Assembly (NCBI RefSeq): GCF_000226215.1
Contig: NZ_AGFF01000014.1
Span: 62,001-126,000, forward strand
Direction: 5' to 3'
Length of the DNA stretch: 64,000 bases
From: Dietzia alimentaria 72
GTDB lineage: Bacteria; Actinomycetota; Actinomycetes; Mycobacteriales; Mycobacteriaceae
The position numbers and the translations under genes were made by a program. Of the stretch, positions 7,751-16,658 are shown one piece after another; position 1 is the stretch's first letter; each line of letters begins with the position of its first letter. The notes beneath the pieces were generated by a model. That model searched no databases, had not been told where the DNA came from, and saw only the letters and a program-made list of their open reading frames with translations.

Positions 7751-9193
7751 CTACTCGGCGTGGGCGCCGCGGGCCACGTCGAGCATCTCGGCCCGACCCG
7801 GCAGCTTGGTGCGCTCCCGCCCTGCAGACTCACCCAATCCGCGTTCGTGGGCGTCGATGGCCAGCCAGGCGGCGCCGTCGACCAGGTCCACCCCCCGGTC
7901 GATGAGCAGGTCGCGGACGGACTGCGGGTCCGGGGACTCGGGCTCCGGGAGCGTGCCGGTTTCAAGCTGCTCGGTGAGCTGGCCGACCGTCTGCACCGCA
8001 CACGAGCGGTTGGTGCCGATCACCCCGCTGGGACCGCGCTTGACCCAGCCGGCGGTGAACAGGCCGGGCAGGAACTCGCCGTCGGGGGCGTCCATGACGC
8101 GGCCGTCGATGTTCGGGATGGTGGCGGTGGCGTCGTCGAACGGCACGCCCTCGAGCGGGCCCGAGCGGTAGCCGACCGCGCTGTAGACGGCCTCCACCGG
8201 CAGGTCCTCGGTCCGACCGGTTCCGCGGACGCGGGTCCCATCCGGCTCGGTGATCTCCAGCCGCAGTCCGGACACCCGGCCATCGGAACCGAGGATCTCG
8301 ACGGGCGCCCGGTGAAAGCGGAAGCGCACAACCCGATCGCCGGCGGCGAGGGCAGCCTCCTCAGCCTCCTCGGCCGTCTTCAGCCCGGCCTCACGCTGGG
8401 CATCCAGCCACTTGTCGAGCTGCGCGCAGACCTGGCCCACGCGACGATCACTTTCCCGGAGGGCGGTGGCGTCGTCGTCGTACTCAAAGTCGTCGGGGTC
8501 CACCACGATGGTCACCCCCTCCACCTTGTCCATCTCCCGCAGTTCCAGGGGCGTGAACTTGGCGTAGGCGGGCCCGCGGCGACCCACCACCGACACCACC
8601 CGCCCGGCGTTCGAGGCGAAGCCCTCGCGCACGTGCTCGGGGATATCGGTGGCCTCGAGCTGCTCGGGTGCGCGCACGAGCATGCGCGCTACGTCCAGCG
8701 CCACGTTGCCTACACCCACCACGGCCGCGCGCTCGGCGACGAGTTCCCACTCGGGATGCGAATCAGGGTGACCGTCGTACCAGGTCACGAACTCGGCAGC
8801 CCCGTAGGCGCCCTCCAGGTCCTCACCGGGGATGCCCAGCTTGCGGTCCGCCAACGCGCCGGTGGAGAAGATCACCGCGTGATAGTGCTTGCGCACGTCC
8901 CCCAGGGTCAGGTCGTGGCCGAACTCCACATTGCCCAGAAACCGGATGCGTGGATCCTGCGCGATCCCCTCCAACGTACGCGCGATGCCCTTGATGCGCG
9001 GGTGGTCGGGTGCCACGCCGTGGCGGAGCAGTCCGTAGGGGACGGGCAGGCGGTCGAGCAGGTCTACCACGATTCCGCGGCCCGACGGATCCTTGTTATC
9101 GCTCCAGTCGAGCAACGATTCGCAGGCGAAGACACCCGCGGGGCCGGATCCGACGACGGCCACGCGGAGAGCAGAATCTGAGGGGGTCGTCAT
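7751..9193 (-). CDS. fprA: FprA-type ferredoxin/NADP reductase
   Basis: A 480-residue flavoprotein of the adrenodoxin-reductase family that passes electrons between NADPH and ferredoxin or similar carriers. It has the FAD motif VAVVGSGPAGVFACESLL at ~11-28, the LLRHGVAPDHPRIKG loop, an NADP site VVGVGNVALDVARML, the GRRGPAYAKFT segment, and a final PSGVIGTNRSCA. Length is close to M. tuberculosis FprA (~456). I chose ATG 9193, because a TATATG box 15 nt upstream gives a very short leader and no ribosome site supports the earlier start. It faces the DUF1023 gene convergently and diverges from the rhodanese gene. Confidence 0.92.
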   Translation of the reverse strand: MTTPSDSALRVAVVGSGPAGVFACESLLDWSDNKDPSGRGIVVDLLDRLPVPYGLLRHGVAPDHPRIKGIARTLEGIAQDPRIRFLGNVEFGHDLTLGDVRKHYHAVIFSTGALADRKLGIPGEDLEGAYGAAEFVTWYDGHPDSHPEWELVAERAAVVGVGNVALDVARMLVRAPEQLEATDIPEHVREGFASNAGRVVSVVGRRGPAYAKFTPLELREMDKVEGVTIVVDPDDFEYDDDATALRESDRRVGQVCAQLDKWLDAQREAGLKTAEEAEEAALAAGDRVVRFRFHRAPVEILGSDGRVSGLRLEITEPDGTRVRGTGRTEDLPVEAVYSAVGYRSGPLEGVPFDDATATIPNIDGRVMDAPDGEFLPGLFTAGWVKRGPSGVIGTNRSCAVQTVGQLTEQLETGTLPEPESPDPQSVRDLLIDRGVDLVDGAAWLAIDAHERGLGESAGRERTKLPGRAEMLDVARGAHAE

Positions 9194-9271
9194 ATCCCGA
9201 TCGTCGCACATATAGCCGAGCGAGGGACCTCGACCGGCCCGATCCGAGGTGAGGGAGCATAATCAACATCC

Positions 9272-9688
9272 ATGAGCGACTATGCCGGGGATATCCCGCC
9301 CCTCCTGGCCTGGGAGCTGCTCGCCAGTGACCCGGACGCGGTGCTGGTGGACGTGCGGACCAGCGCGGAATGGCAGTGGGTCGGCGGTGCCGACCTCTCC
9401 GGGTTGGGCAAGCCCGTGGTGGGCATCGAATGGATGAGCTCGGACGGCCAGCCCAACTCCCGGTTCGTGGAGCAGCTCACCGAAGCCGGCATCGGTCCGG
9501 ACACGCCGGTGCTGTTCCTGTGCCGTAGCGGGGGCCGGTCGGCTGCCGCCGCGCAGGTCGCCACCGCTGCAGGATTCGGGCCCGCCTACAACGTGGCCGA
9601 GGGCTTCGAGGGCGACCCCGATCCACACGGTCACCGGGGCACCCTGAACGGCTGGAAGGTGGCGGGCCTGGCCTGGCGCCAGTCCTGA
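9272..9688 (+). CDS. rhodanese-domain protein
   Basis: A 138-residue single rhodanese domain. The DVRTSAEWQWVGG segment and active-site loop LFLCRSGGRSAAAA with its catalytic Cys are intact. Such proteins carry persulfide or sense sulfane sulfur. It is 38 bp upstream of metZ on the same strand, as in M. tuberculosis (Rv0390-Rv0391), suggesting it delivers or detoxifies sulfur for homocysteine synthesis. CATAAT lies 8 nt before the ATG, so its mRNA is probably leaderless or nearly so. Exact sulfur acceptor is unknown. Confidence 0.88.
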   Translation: MSDYAGDIPPLLAWELLASDPDAVLVDVRTSAEWQWVGGADLSGLGKPVVGIEWMSSDGQPNSRFVEQLTEAGIGPDTPVLFLCRSGGRSAAAAQVATAAGFGPAYNVAEGFEGDPDPHGHRGTLNGWKVAGLAWRQS

Positions 9689-9726
9689 CCGAGTTTTTTG
9701 ACGACGACGACGAGGAATAGCAGCGG

Positions 9727-10932
9727 ATGAAGAACAACGAGCTCCCCGACGGACTCCACCCCGACACACTGGGAGTGCGGGCCGGGCAGATGCGCACCGG
9801 CTTCGAGGAGACCGCGGAGCCGATGTTCCTCAACTCCGGCTACGTCTACAGCTCCGCCGAGGCCGCGGAGGCGTCGTTCAACGGCACCACCGAGCGCTTT
9901 GTGTACTCCCGCTACGGCAACCCCACCGTCGCGATGTTCGAGGAACGCCTGCGCCAGATCGAGGGCGCCGAGGATTGTTTTGCCACCTCGTCCGGCATGT
10001 CCGCGGTCTTTGTGGCCCTTGCCGCACTGTGCGGTCAGGGCTCGCGCCTGGTGGCGTCCCGAGCGCTGTTCGGGTCGTGCTTTGTGATCTGCGACGACAT
10101 CCTGCCTCGCTGGGGCGTGGAGACCGTGTTCGTGGACGGCACGGACCTCGAACAGTGGCGCGAGGCCCTCAGCGAGCCGACCGACGCGGTGTTCTTTGAG
10201 ACCCCCTCCAACCCCATGCAGGAACTGGTGGACGTGCGTGCGGTGTGCGATCTCGCCCACGCCGCCGGCGCGAAGGTCGTGGTGGACAACGTCTTTGCCA
10301 CCGTCCTGCACCAGAAGCCGCTCGAGCTGGGCGCCGACGTGGTGGTCTACTCCACCACCAAGCACATCGACGGTCAGGGTCGCGTCCTCGGCGGCGCCGT
10401 GCTGGGTACGGAGGAATTCGTGTCCGGCCCGGTCAAACACCTCATGCGCCACGCCGGGTTTGGCATGAACGCGTTCAACGCGTGGGTGCTGCTCAAGGGC
10501 CTCGAGACCATGAGTCTGCGGGTCGAGCGGATGTCGGCCAACGCGCTGGAAGTGGCGCGGTTCCTCGAGTCACATGACGCCGTGGAGTGGGTTAATTTCT
10601 CCATGCTGGAATCGCACCCGCAGTACGAGCTGGCCCAGTCCCAGATGTCCGGGGGCGGGTCCGTGGTGACGTTCGGACTGTCCACTTCCGGAGTGAGCGA
10701 CGGCGGCAAACAGCGCTGCTTTGACCTGCAGAACGCCCTGCAGGTGATCGACATCTCCAACAACCTGGGCGACGCCAAGACCCTCATCACGCACCCCGCC
10801 ACCACCACGCACGCGTCCATGGACCCCGAGGCCCGCGCCGCGGTGGGCATCGGCCAGAACGTGATCCGGCTCTCGGTGGGCCTTGAACACGCCGGCGATC
10901 TGATCGCCGACCTGGCGCGCGGGCTGAAGTGA
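9727..10932 (+). CDS. metZ: O-succinylhomoserine sulfhydrylase
   Basis: PLP enzyme of the Cys/Met-metabolism family that makes homocysteine from O-succinylhomoserine and sulfide. The 401-residue protein shows YSRYGNPTVAMFEERL, the PLP-ring stacking and phosphate region ATSSGMSAVFVALAAL, DNVFATVLHQKPLELGADVV, and the Schiff-base lysine in YSTTKHIDGQGR. A GAGGAA site lies ahead of ATG 9727. The upstream rhodanese supports a sulfide-incorporating enzyme rather than cystathionine synthase; this substrate choice is inferred from the MetZ neighbourhood. It is followed 6 bp later by a glycosyltransferase gene. Confidence 0.93.
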   Translation: MKNNELPDGLHPDTLGVRAGQMRTGFEETAEPMFLNSGYVYSSAEAAEASFNGTTERFVYSRYGNPTVAMFEERLRQIEGAEDCFATSSGMSAVFVALAALCGQGSRLVASRALFGSCFVICDDILPRWGVETVFVDGTDLEQWREALSEPTDAVFFETPSNPMQELVDVRAVCDLAHAAGAKVVVDNVFATVLHQKPLELGADVVVYSTTKHIDGQGRVLGGAVLGTEEFVSGPVKHLMRHAGFGMNAFNAWVLLKGLETMSLRVERMSANALEVARFLESHDAVEWVNFSMLESHPQYELAQSQMSGGGSVVTFGLSTSGVSDGGKQRCFDLQNALQVIDISNNLGDAKTLITHPATTTHASMDPEARAAVGIGQNVIRLSVGLEHAGDLIADLARGLK

Positions 10933-10938
10933 CCTGAC

Positions 10939-12087
10939 ATGGATGCCCCCGCCGGCCGGACCCGCGTGGCGGTGCTCCCGGCCGCGCACCCGGCCGCGCG
11001 GCGCATCACCGGGCTGGACGTGGACGGCCCCGTCGAGTTGGTTCCCGTACGCCCTGGCGTGGTGAACGGCAGGACCCCGTCGGTGGCGTTCACTGCCGCC
11101 GAGTGCGACCCGGCCGACGACGCTTCCGGCGACATCCACCGCGATGCCGACCCGCTGGTCAGTGTCAACGTGGCCCACGTGCACTTCGGTTACGACTATC
11201 TGGCGCCGGAGAGCGCCGACGACGTGGTGCGCCACCTCGCAGGTGTGGACGTGCCGATGGTGCTGACCGTGCACGACATCGTGTACCCGGCCGACGACGA
11301 CCAGCAGCCCCATCGCAGCCACACCGGCACTCTGGTCGAGGCGGCGACCACAGTGGTGACGCTGACCGATGTCGCGGCGCGGGAGTTGTGGGTTCGGTGG
11401 GGCGTGCAGCCACTGGTCATTCCGCATCCCCGGCTGCTCAGCGAGGAAGAGATCTCGGCCGCGGTTCGTGGCTCCAAGCATCTGCGCAGCACCGATTCCG
11501 AAGTAGTGGGCGTGTTGTTGGAGCGGATGGTGGAGAACATCGAGGGCCCGGAGCTGCTCGATCAGCTCGCCTCGGTGGCGTCCGGCCGGCCCGGGGCGGA
11601 ACTGCGGATCCTGGTGGAGGCGCAGGCGTGGCGGGACGCGTGTGGCGACGACGGGGCGAGCAGTAGCAATCACCTGGTGGCCGAGCTCGCGGCCGAAGGG
11701 GACTGGACCGCCGTGCGGCTGGTGCGCTACGAGTCACTCGACCTGGGTTCGTTGCTCGCCGAGGTCGCAGCACTGGATGTGTGCGTTCTGCCCTATCGAT
11801 TCGCTACCCATTCCACGTGGCTCGAGTTGTGCCGTGATCTGGGCGTGGCCCCGGTGTTCCCGGCCGTGGGGTGCCTCCGGGATCAGTGGTTCGATCGCTG
11901 CGATCCGGCCGAGCATTCTGGCGAGGTCTACGATCCCCGCGATCCCGCCGCGGTGGCAGCGGCGGTACGCGCTGCCCTCGATACGCCGTTTGCGGTGCCT
12001 CCCCGCGTCGAGGGCGCCGATCCGGCCGCGGTGATGGCCGAATATTCGAGGGTGTATCGCGAGGTCGCTGGCTTTCGGGCTGAGTGA
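10939..12087 (+). CDS. GT-B glycosyltransferase-like protein
   Basis: A 382-residue protein with the two-lobe pattern of family-4 glycosyltransferases. The N-lobe has VNVAHVHFGYDYLAPESADD and VPMVLTVHDIVYP; the C-lobe has VVTLTDVAARELW, VIPHPRLL, and ALDVCVLPYRFATHSTWLELCRD, where the usual E-x7-E donor motif would sit, and a closing EYSRVYREVA helix. The canonical EX7E is not clear, so activity or donor is uncertain. It has no membrane span. The gene follows metZ by 6 bp, but no metabolic link is obvious. Confidence 0.72.
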   Translation: MDAPAGRTRVAVLPAAHPAARRITGLDVDGPVELVPVRPGVVNGRTPSVAFTAAECDPADDASGDIHRDADPLVSVNVAHVHFGYDYLAPESADDVVRHLAGVDVPMVLTVHDIVYPADDDQQPHRSHTGTLVEAATTVVTLTDVAARELWVRWGVQPLVIPHPRLLSEEEISAAVRGSKHLRSTDSEVVGVLLERMVENIEGPELLDQLASVASGRPGAELRILVEAQAWRDACGDDGASSSNHLVAELAAEGDWTAVRLVRYESLDLGSLLAEVAALDVCVLPYRFATHSTWLELCRDLGVAPVFPAVGCLRDQWFDRCDPAEHSGEVYDPRDPAAVAAAVRAALDTPFAVPPRVEGADPAAVMAEYSRVYREVAGFRAE

Positions 12088-12107
12088 CGCGATGACCTGC
12101 CTGGTTT

Positions 12108-12737
12108 TTACGCCTCGGCGCCGCTGCGGCTGATGTCGAGCGGCCATGCCAGCGTGAGCGTGGAATCCGGGGCAGGCGACAGCGAGTCCATGCTCAACTC
12201 CAAGCACACGGTGACGGGCGCGCCCGGTGTGGTGCGGGTAGCTCCCGGCAGTACAAGGGGTTCGGTTGCGGTCTGAGCGTCTACGGGTACGGGTCGGGTG
12301 GAGTTACCGGTGAAGATGCCGGGGGAGCCGGAGTCGAAGGTCGGCTCCGCGCACGCCCCGCCCGCGGTGGTGACGGCCCGGATGCGGACTGCCGCCGCGG
12401 CGTCGGGGTTGCCGTCCACCAGGACGCCTGTGCCGATGCTGACGTGCGCGTCGTCCTGGGAGTCGATGCTGGTGCGCAGGGTGAGGGGTTGGTAGGCGGA
12501 TCGGTTACGTAGTCCGGAGGTATCTACGCGGACGGGGAAGTGCCCGCCGTACGAGGAGACAGGGGCGGTCCAAGTGGTGCCGAAGTCGGTGGAAGCTTGG
12601 ACGGACCATGCGGAGGCGCGGAGTTCGGATTCGCGAACCTGCTCGTCGTGGTCGTGGATGATCATCGAGGCGCCGAGCGCGCATGCGGAGGTGGCAGCGA
12701 GGGCGACCAGTGCGCTGGCTGCGTGCCGGATCCGCAT
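12108..12737 (-). CDS. exported or membrane-anchored beta-rich protein of unknown function
   Basis: A 209-residue protein with an N-terminal hydrophobic segment at ~8-28 (ALVALAATSACALGASM) followed by acidic IHDHDEQVRESELRASAWSVQA. The remainder is Ser/Thr/Val-rich, suggesting a beta-sandwich. The N-terminus loosely resembles the SipW-type signals of camelysin/TasA-like surface proteins; this is a weak likeness. Two cysteines (near 142 and 191) could form a disulfide after export. GGAGGA sits just upstream of the ATG. It is convergent with the glycosyltransferase gene and diverges from fgd. The 12738-13023 gap holds the promoters of both genes and no gene. Confidence 0.65.
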   Translation of the reverse strand: MRIRHAASALVALAATSACALGASMIIHDHDEQVRESELRASAWSVQASTDFGTTWTAPVSSYGGHFPVRVDTSGLRNRSAYQPLTLRTSIDSQDDAHVSIGTGVLVDGNPDAAAAVRIRAVTTAGGACAEPTFDSGSPGIFTGNSTRPVPVDAQTATEPLVLPGATRTTPGAPVTVCLELSMDSLSPAPDSTLTLAWPLDISRSGAEA

Positions 12738-13023
12738 ACATCCTCCGAGACGTGAGGTGCCGGGTGCTGGTCAGGGGAGGGGCCCTGGTTCGCGGTGCGG
12801 TACCGCAAGTGCAACCGGTCTCCTAGAGTATTGCGGTTCGTTCTAGTTTTGTTACATCTCGGCCGGCGAGTGAGCATTCTCACTCCCCTAGGCGAATTGT
12901 TCACGCCTCAGCGGGGGGTGCGCTGTCAAGTCAGGCAGGACTGTCGTGGGTCGCTGGCATACTCGGCGCCAGACCCCGGCACGCGTGTCGGTGACATGAC
13001 TTGCCGTCCATAAGGAGACCCCC

Positions 13024-14043
13024 ATGCCCGACACCCCGTCCCTCAAGCTCGGCTACAAAGCCTCCGCAGAACAGTTCGGACCGCGCGACCTGGTCGAATT
13101 CGCGGTGCTCGCGGAGCACGCGGGGATGGACTCTGCCACGGTGTCCGACCACTTCCAGCCGTGGCGCCATGACGGCGGCCACGCCCCGTTCTCGCTTGCG
13201 TGGTTGACGGCGGTGGGGGAGCGCACCGAGCACCTCCAGTTGGGCACCTCGGTGCTCACCCCGACGTTCCGGTACAACCCGGCGGTGCTGGCCCAGGCGT
13301 TCGCGACCATGGCGTGCCTGTACCCGGGGCGGGTCTTCCTGGGGGTGGGAACGGGTGAGGCGCTCAACGAGATCGCCACCGGCTTCCAGGGCGAATGGCC
13401 CGCGTTCAAGGAGCGTTTCGCCCGCCTGCGCGAGTCCGTCCGCCTCATGCGTGAGCTGTGGACGGGTGAGACGACCACCTTCGAGGGCGACTACTACAAC
13501 ACCAGAGACGCATTCCTCTACGACGTCCCCGAGGGCGGGGTGCCCGTGTACATCGCCGCGGGCGGCCCGGTCGTGGCCAAGTACGCCGGCCGCGTCGGCG
13601 ACGGATTCATCTGCACGTCCGGCAAGGGCATGGAGCTCTACACCGACAAGCTGCTCCCGGCTGTCGAGGAAGGCGCCGGTATCAACGAGCGCGACTCCAC
13701 AGCCATCGATCGGATGATCGAGATCAAGATCAGCTACGACCCCGATCCGGCCGCGGCGCTGGAGAACTGCCGCTTCTGGGCGCCGCTCTCGCTCACCCCC
13801 GAGCAGAAGCACTCCGTGGATTCCCCGCGCGAGATGGAGCGTCTGGCTGACGAGCTGCCCATCGAGCAGGTGGCCAAGCGCTGGATCGTGGCTTCCGACC
13901 CGGACGAGGCCGTGGAGCAGGTCAAGCAGTACGTGGACGCGGGCCTCAACCACCTGGTGTTCCACGCACCCGGCCACGACCAGAAGCGCTTCCTCGACCT
14001 GTTCAAATCCGACCTCGAACCCCGTCTGCGAGCACTTGCATGA
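13024..14043 (+). CDS. fgd: F420-dependent glucose-6-phosphate dehydrogenase
   Basis: Fgd oxidises glucose-6-phosphate to 6-phosphogluconolactone and reduces coenzyme F420, supplying F420H2 to nitro- and quinone-reducing enzymes. The 339-residue luciferase-like TIM barrel follows M. tuberculosis Fgd1 closely as I remember it: [71 protein letters not shown]. His in SDHFQ and Glu in TGEAL are the known catalytic residues. AAGGAG sits 9 nt before the ATG. It overlaps the SUFU gene by 4 bp. The organism must therefore make F420. Confidence 0.96.
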   Translation: MPDTPSLKLGYKASAEQFGPRDLVEFAVLAEHAGMDSATVSDHFQPWRHDGGHAPFSLAWLTAVGERTEHLQLGTSVLTPTFRYNPAVLAQAFATMACLYPGRVFLGVGTGEALNEIATGFQGEWPAFKERFARLRESVRLMRELWTGETTTFEGDYYNTRDAFLYDVPEGGVPVYIAAGGPVVAKYAGRVGDGFICTSGKGMELYTDKLLPAVEEGAGINERDSTAIDRMIEIKISYDPDPAAALENCRFWAPLSLTPEQKHSVDSPREMERLADELPIEQVAKRWIVASDPDEAVEQVKQYVDAGLNHLVFHAPGHDQKRFLDLFKSDLEPRLRALA

Positions 14044-14678
14044 GTGACACAAACACACCGCCGGGCCCCGACCAGTCCGACCTCGCCGGCCTCGAGGGCA
14101 TCCTCGCCGGCAAGGAGTCTGTCCGCGTCCTGCGCTATCCGCACGAGACCGAAGCCGACGAGGAGGGCAACACCACCGAGTGGCACTGCGACATCGTGAT
14201 CGTTGACGACATGCCCGCCGCCGGATTCTCCACCTACGCCACCGCGGGCGCCCGAGACCTCCCCACCAACGTCACCACACCCGAGGGGCGGCAGATCCGC
14301 AGTGAGTTCGTGATCGTCGGCCGCACCGGCCACCGGGCCATGGCAGACGTGCTCGACGCGTGCGCTCTCGCCGTCGCGACCGGTTCTATCCACGTGGCCC
14401 CCGGCGCCGTGATCCCCAACGCGGTGGGGTTGGTCGACTCCGGCCGCAGCTGCGAGCACCTCGTCTTGACCCCACCGTTCCTGTGGCCAGACCTGGAGGT
14501 CGTCGACGAGTCCGGCGGCGAGGATGGCACTGGGCCCCTGCTCACCCGTCTGCAGGCCGTGCCCATCACCACCGCCGAGATGTCCTTCCTCGTGCGCGAG
14601 GGCCCCGACGCCTTGTTCGAGAAACTCGACAGCGCCGACGCCGACGTCACCAACCCGGACCGTCCGAGCGTCGTGTGA
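14040..14678 (+). CDS. suppressor-of-fused (SUFU) domain protein
   Basis: A 212-residue cytosolic protein resembling bacterial SUFU-domain proteins. The diagnostic stretches are [20 protein letters not shown], then [10 protein letters not shown], then [20 protein letters not shown] near the C-terminus. SUFU-domain proteins in bacteria are commonly immunity proteins of polymorphic toxins or of unknown role; nothing toxin-like is nearby. It starts inside the fgd stop (ATGA) and its own stop overlaps the next start (GTGA), so the three genes should be co-translated. That tie to an F420 enzyme and an alkyltransferase-like protein is unexplained. Confidence 0.75.
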   Translation: MSDTNTPPGPDQSDLAGLEGILAGKESVRVLRYPHETEADEEGNTTEWHCDIVIVDDMPAAGFSTYATAGARDLPTNVTTPEGRQIRSEFVIVGRTGHRAMADVLDACALAVATGSIHVAPGAVIPNAVGLVDSGRSCEHLVLTPPFLWPDLEVVDESGGEDGTGPLLTRLQAVPITTAEMSFLVREGPDALFEKLDSADADVTNPDRPSVV

Positions 14679-15244
14679 GCGTGCCCGCGCCCCGGTCGCC
14701 CGGTGGCGTGGTGCGCCTGCTCGACACCGCGGCCGGGCCGATGATCGTCGAGGCCACGTCCGAGGGCGTCGCGCGCCTCCAGCAGGTCGAGGCCCCCGAC
14801 TTCTACGCTGCTGATCTCCACGCTTCCGAGATCGAAACGTCCGAGGCTAGCGGCGCGGAGAGTCATTTCGCCCGCCTGGCGGAACAGTTGGAGGCGTACC
14901 TGGCAGGAACGGCCCGCGAGTTCGATGTGCCGCTGGACTGGGCTGCGGCGGGGGTCCACGACGAGTTCTCCCGTGAGGTCTACCGCGAGATCCAGCACAT
15001 CCCCTACGGCGAGACCGCCACCTACGGGCAGATCAGCATGGACGCCGGTCGTCCGCGCAACGCCCGCCGCGTGGGCAGACTCTGCTCGCTTGTCCCAGTG
15101 CCGTTCGTCATCCCCGTCCACCGCGTGATCCGCGCCGACGGCGGCATGGGCAACTGCCCCGAATACCGGCTCCGACTGCTCCACCACGAGCGCAATGCCA
15201 TCGAAGCCGAACGCGCAGGGAAGCCGGCACCTCCGTTTGCATAG
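14675..15244 (+). CDS. alkyltransferase-like protein: O6-alkylguanine-DNA alkyltransferase homologue lacking the active cysteine
   Basis: A 189-residue homologue of Ogt/MGMT. The C-terminal domain keeps FSREVYREIQHIPYGETATYG (including the Tyr that aids base flipping), the arginine-finger region NARRVGRL, and FVIPVHRVIRADG. In the active motif PCHRV the Cys is Val, encoded by GTC at 15116-15118, so it cannot accept an alkyl group. Known alkyltransferase-like proteins replace this Cys, usually by Trp, bind O6-alkylguanine and recruit nucleotide excision repair; a Val version is unusual. It starts at GTG 14675, overlapping the SUFU gene by 4 bp. Function as a lesion sensor is inference. Confidence 0.82.
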   Translation: MSVPAPRSPGGVVRLLDTAAGPMIVEATSEGVARLQQVEAPDFYAADLHASEIETSEASGAESHFARLAEQLEAYLAGTAREFDVPLDWAAAGVHDEFSREVYREIQHIPYGETATYGQISMDAGRPRNARRVGRLCSLVPVPFVIPVHRVIRADGGMGNCPEYRLRLLHHERNAIEAERAGKPAPPFA

Positions 15245-15365
15245 GGCGTTGCCGCGATCGGTGGGCGGACGGCCGCTGCGTGGTTAGTGTGGCTGTCAGC
15301 ATTCGGTAGCCGAGAGGCCCGCCGTCGCCCACGACCTGCCGTCGACACAACCCACGGGGGAACCC

Positions 15366-16658
15366 ATGACAGCCGGAACCGTCGCCACCACCGCGCACGC
15401 CGAGAGCGTGGCCGAGAAGTTCTTGCGGGTCCGCGGACTCACCGATCTGCTCGCGTCCCGGCTCAGTCCCGAGGACCAGATTCCGCAGTCGATGACCGCC
15501 GCCAGCCCGGCCGCATGGCATCGCGCGCACACCACGTGGTTCTTCGAGGAGTTCGTCCTGGGTCGGCTGCCGGGGTACACCCCGCCCGACCCGGTCTTCC
15601 GGTTCCTGTTCAACTCCTACTACGAGGCGGTGGGCCCGCGGCAGCCCCGACCGGACCGTGGACTCATCACCCGTCCGTCTGTGGCCGAGATCGGGGACTT
15701 CCGCGCGCGGGTAGACGAGTCCGTGGTCGAAGCGCTCGAGGCGGGCCGGGTCGACGAGCGCGGGCTGGAACTGATGGAGCTGGGCTGCCACCACGAGCAG
15801 CAGCACCAGGAGCTGCTGCTCACCGACATCAAACACCTCTTCTCGCACAACCCCACCGATCCGGTGTACGTCCACAGGTCTGCGGATTCGGTTGCGGCGG
15901 CGCCGGGGGAGACCGGCTGGCTCGCCGTCGTCGAGGGGGTCGCCGAGATCGGCGCGCAGAACCCCGTCGACGGCGACCCCGGCGCAGCGTTCTCGTACGA
16001 CAACGAGCGCCCCCGCCACCGCGTCTGGATCCCCGGCGGCGAGGTGGCGACCCGCCAGGTCACCGTCGGTGAGTGGAAGCAGTTCATTGCCGACGGCGGC
16101 TATTTCCGGCCCGAACTGTGGCTGTCCGACGGGTGGGCCACGGTCCAGGCCGAGCGCTGGGACGCGCCCGGGTACTGGCGGCGCGAGGACGACGGCCCCA
16201 CCGCCAGCGCCGCAGACGGCGAGTGGACGACTTTCACCCTGAGCGGTCGACGCCCGACCGTGGACGCCGAACCGGTCATCCACGTGTCCTTTTACGAGGC
16301 CGACGCCTACGCCCGCTGGGCCGGCGGACGACTGCCCACCGAGTTCGAGTGGGAGGTCGCCACCACCGGCTGGGAGGTCCGCGACGAGCTCGACCCCGAC
16401 AGGTGCCACCCACAACCCGCTTCGGAGCGTACAATCGGCGGCGTGTGGGAGTGGACGTCCAGCGCCTACCTGCCGTACCCGGGATTCGTCACCGAAGAGG
16501 GCGCGGCCGGCGAGTACAACGGCAAATTCATGTCCGACCAGCACGTCCTGCGCGGAGGCAGCGCCTTCACGCCCGCCGGTCACACCCGCCACACGTACCG
16601 GAACTTTTACCCCGCCGCGTCACGGTGGGCGGCCGCCGGGCTGAGGCTCGCCCGGTGA
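15366..16658 (+). CDS. egtB: ergothioneine sulfoxide synthase EgtB
   Basis: EgtB joins a thiol donor to hercynine using O2 and non-haem iron. The 430-residue protein has an N-terminal DinB-like domain carrying the iron ligands, His in AWHRAHTTWFFEEF and the pair in LGCHHEQQHQELLLTDIKH. A C-terminal formylglycine-generating-enzyme-like domain follows: RWAGGRLPTEFEWEVA, VWEWTSSAYLPYPGF, VLRGGSAFTPAGHTRHTYRN. It overlaps egtD by 4 bp. No egtA, egtC or egtE is adjacent, unlike mycobacteria, which fits EgtB types that use cysteine directly; that substrate is inferred. The ATG at 15366 follows a GGGGGAACCC stretch. Confidence 0.93.
   Translation: MTAGTVATTAHAESVAEKFLRVRGLTDLLASRLSPEDQIPQSMTAASPAAWHRAHTTWFFEEFVLGRLPGYTPPDPVFRFLFNSYYEAVGPRQPRPDRGLITRPSVAEIGDFRARVDESVVEALEAGRVDERGLELMELGCHHEQQHQELLLTDIKHLFSHNPTDPVYVHRSADSVAAAPGETGWLAVVEGVAEIGAQNPVDGDPGAAFSYDNERPRHRVWIPGGEVATRQVTVGEWKQFIADGGYFRPELWLSDGWATVQAERWDAPGYWRREDDGPTASAADGEWTTFTLSGRRPTVDAEPVIHVSFYEADAYARWAGGRLPTEFEWEVATTGWEVRDELDPDRCHPQPASERTIGGVWEWTSSAYLPYPGFVTEEGAAGEYNGKFMSDQHVLRGGSAFTPAGHTRHTYRNFYPAASRWAAAGLRLAR

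Noticed and set aside
15108-16592. Long open minus frame opposite egtB
   Set aside because: EgtB on the plus strand has full motifs; the antisense peptide has no recognisable domain.
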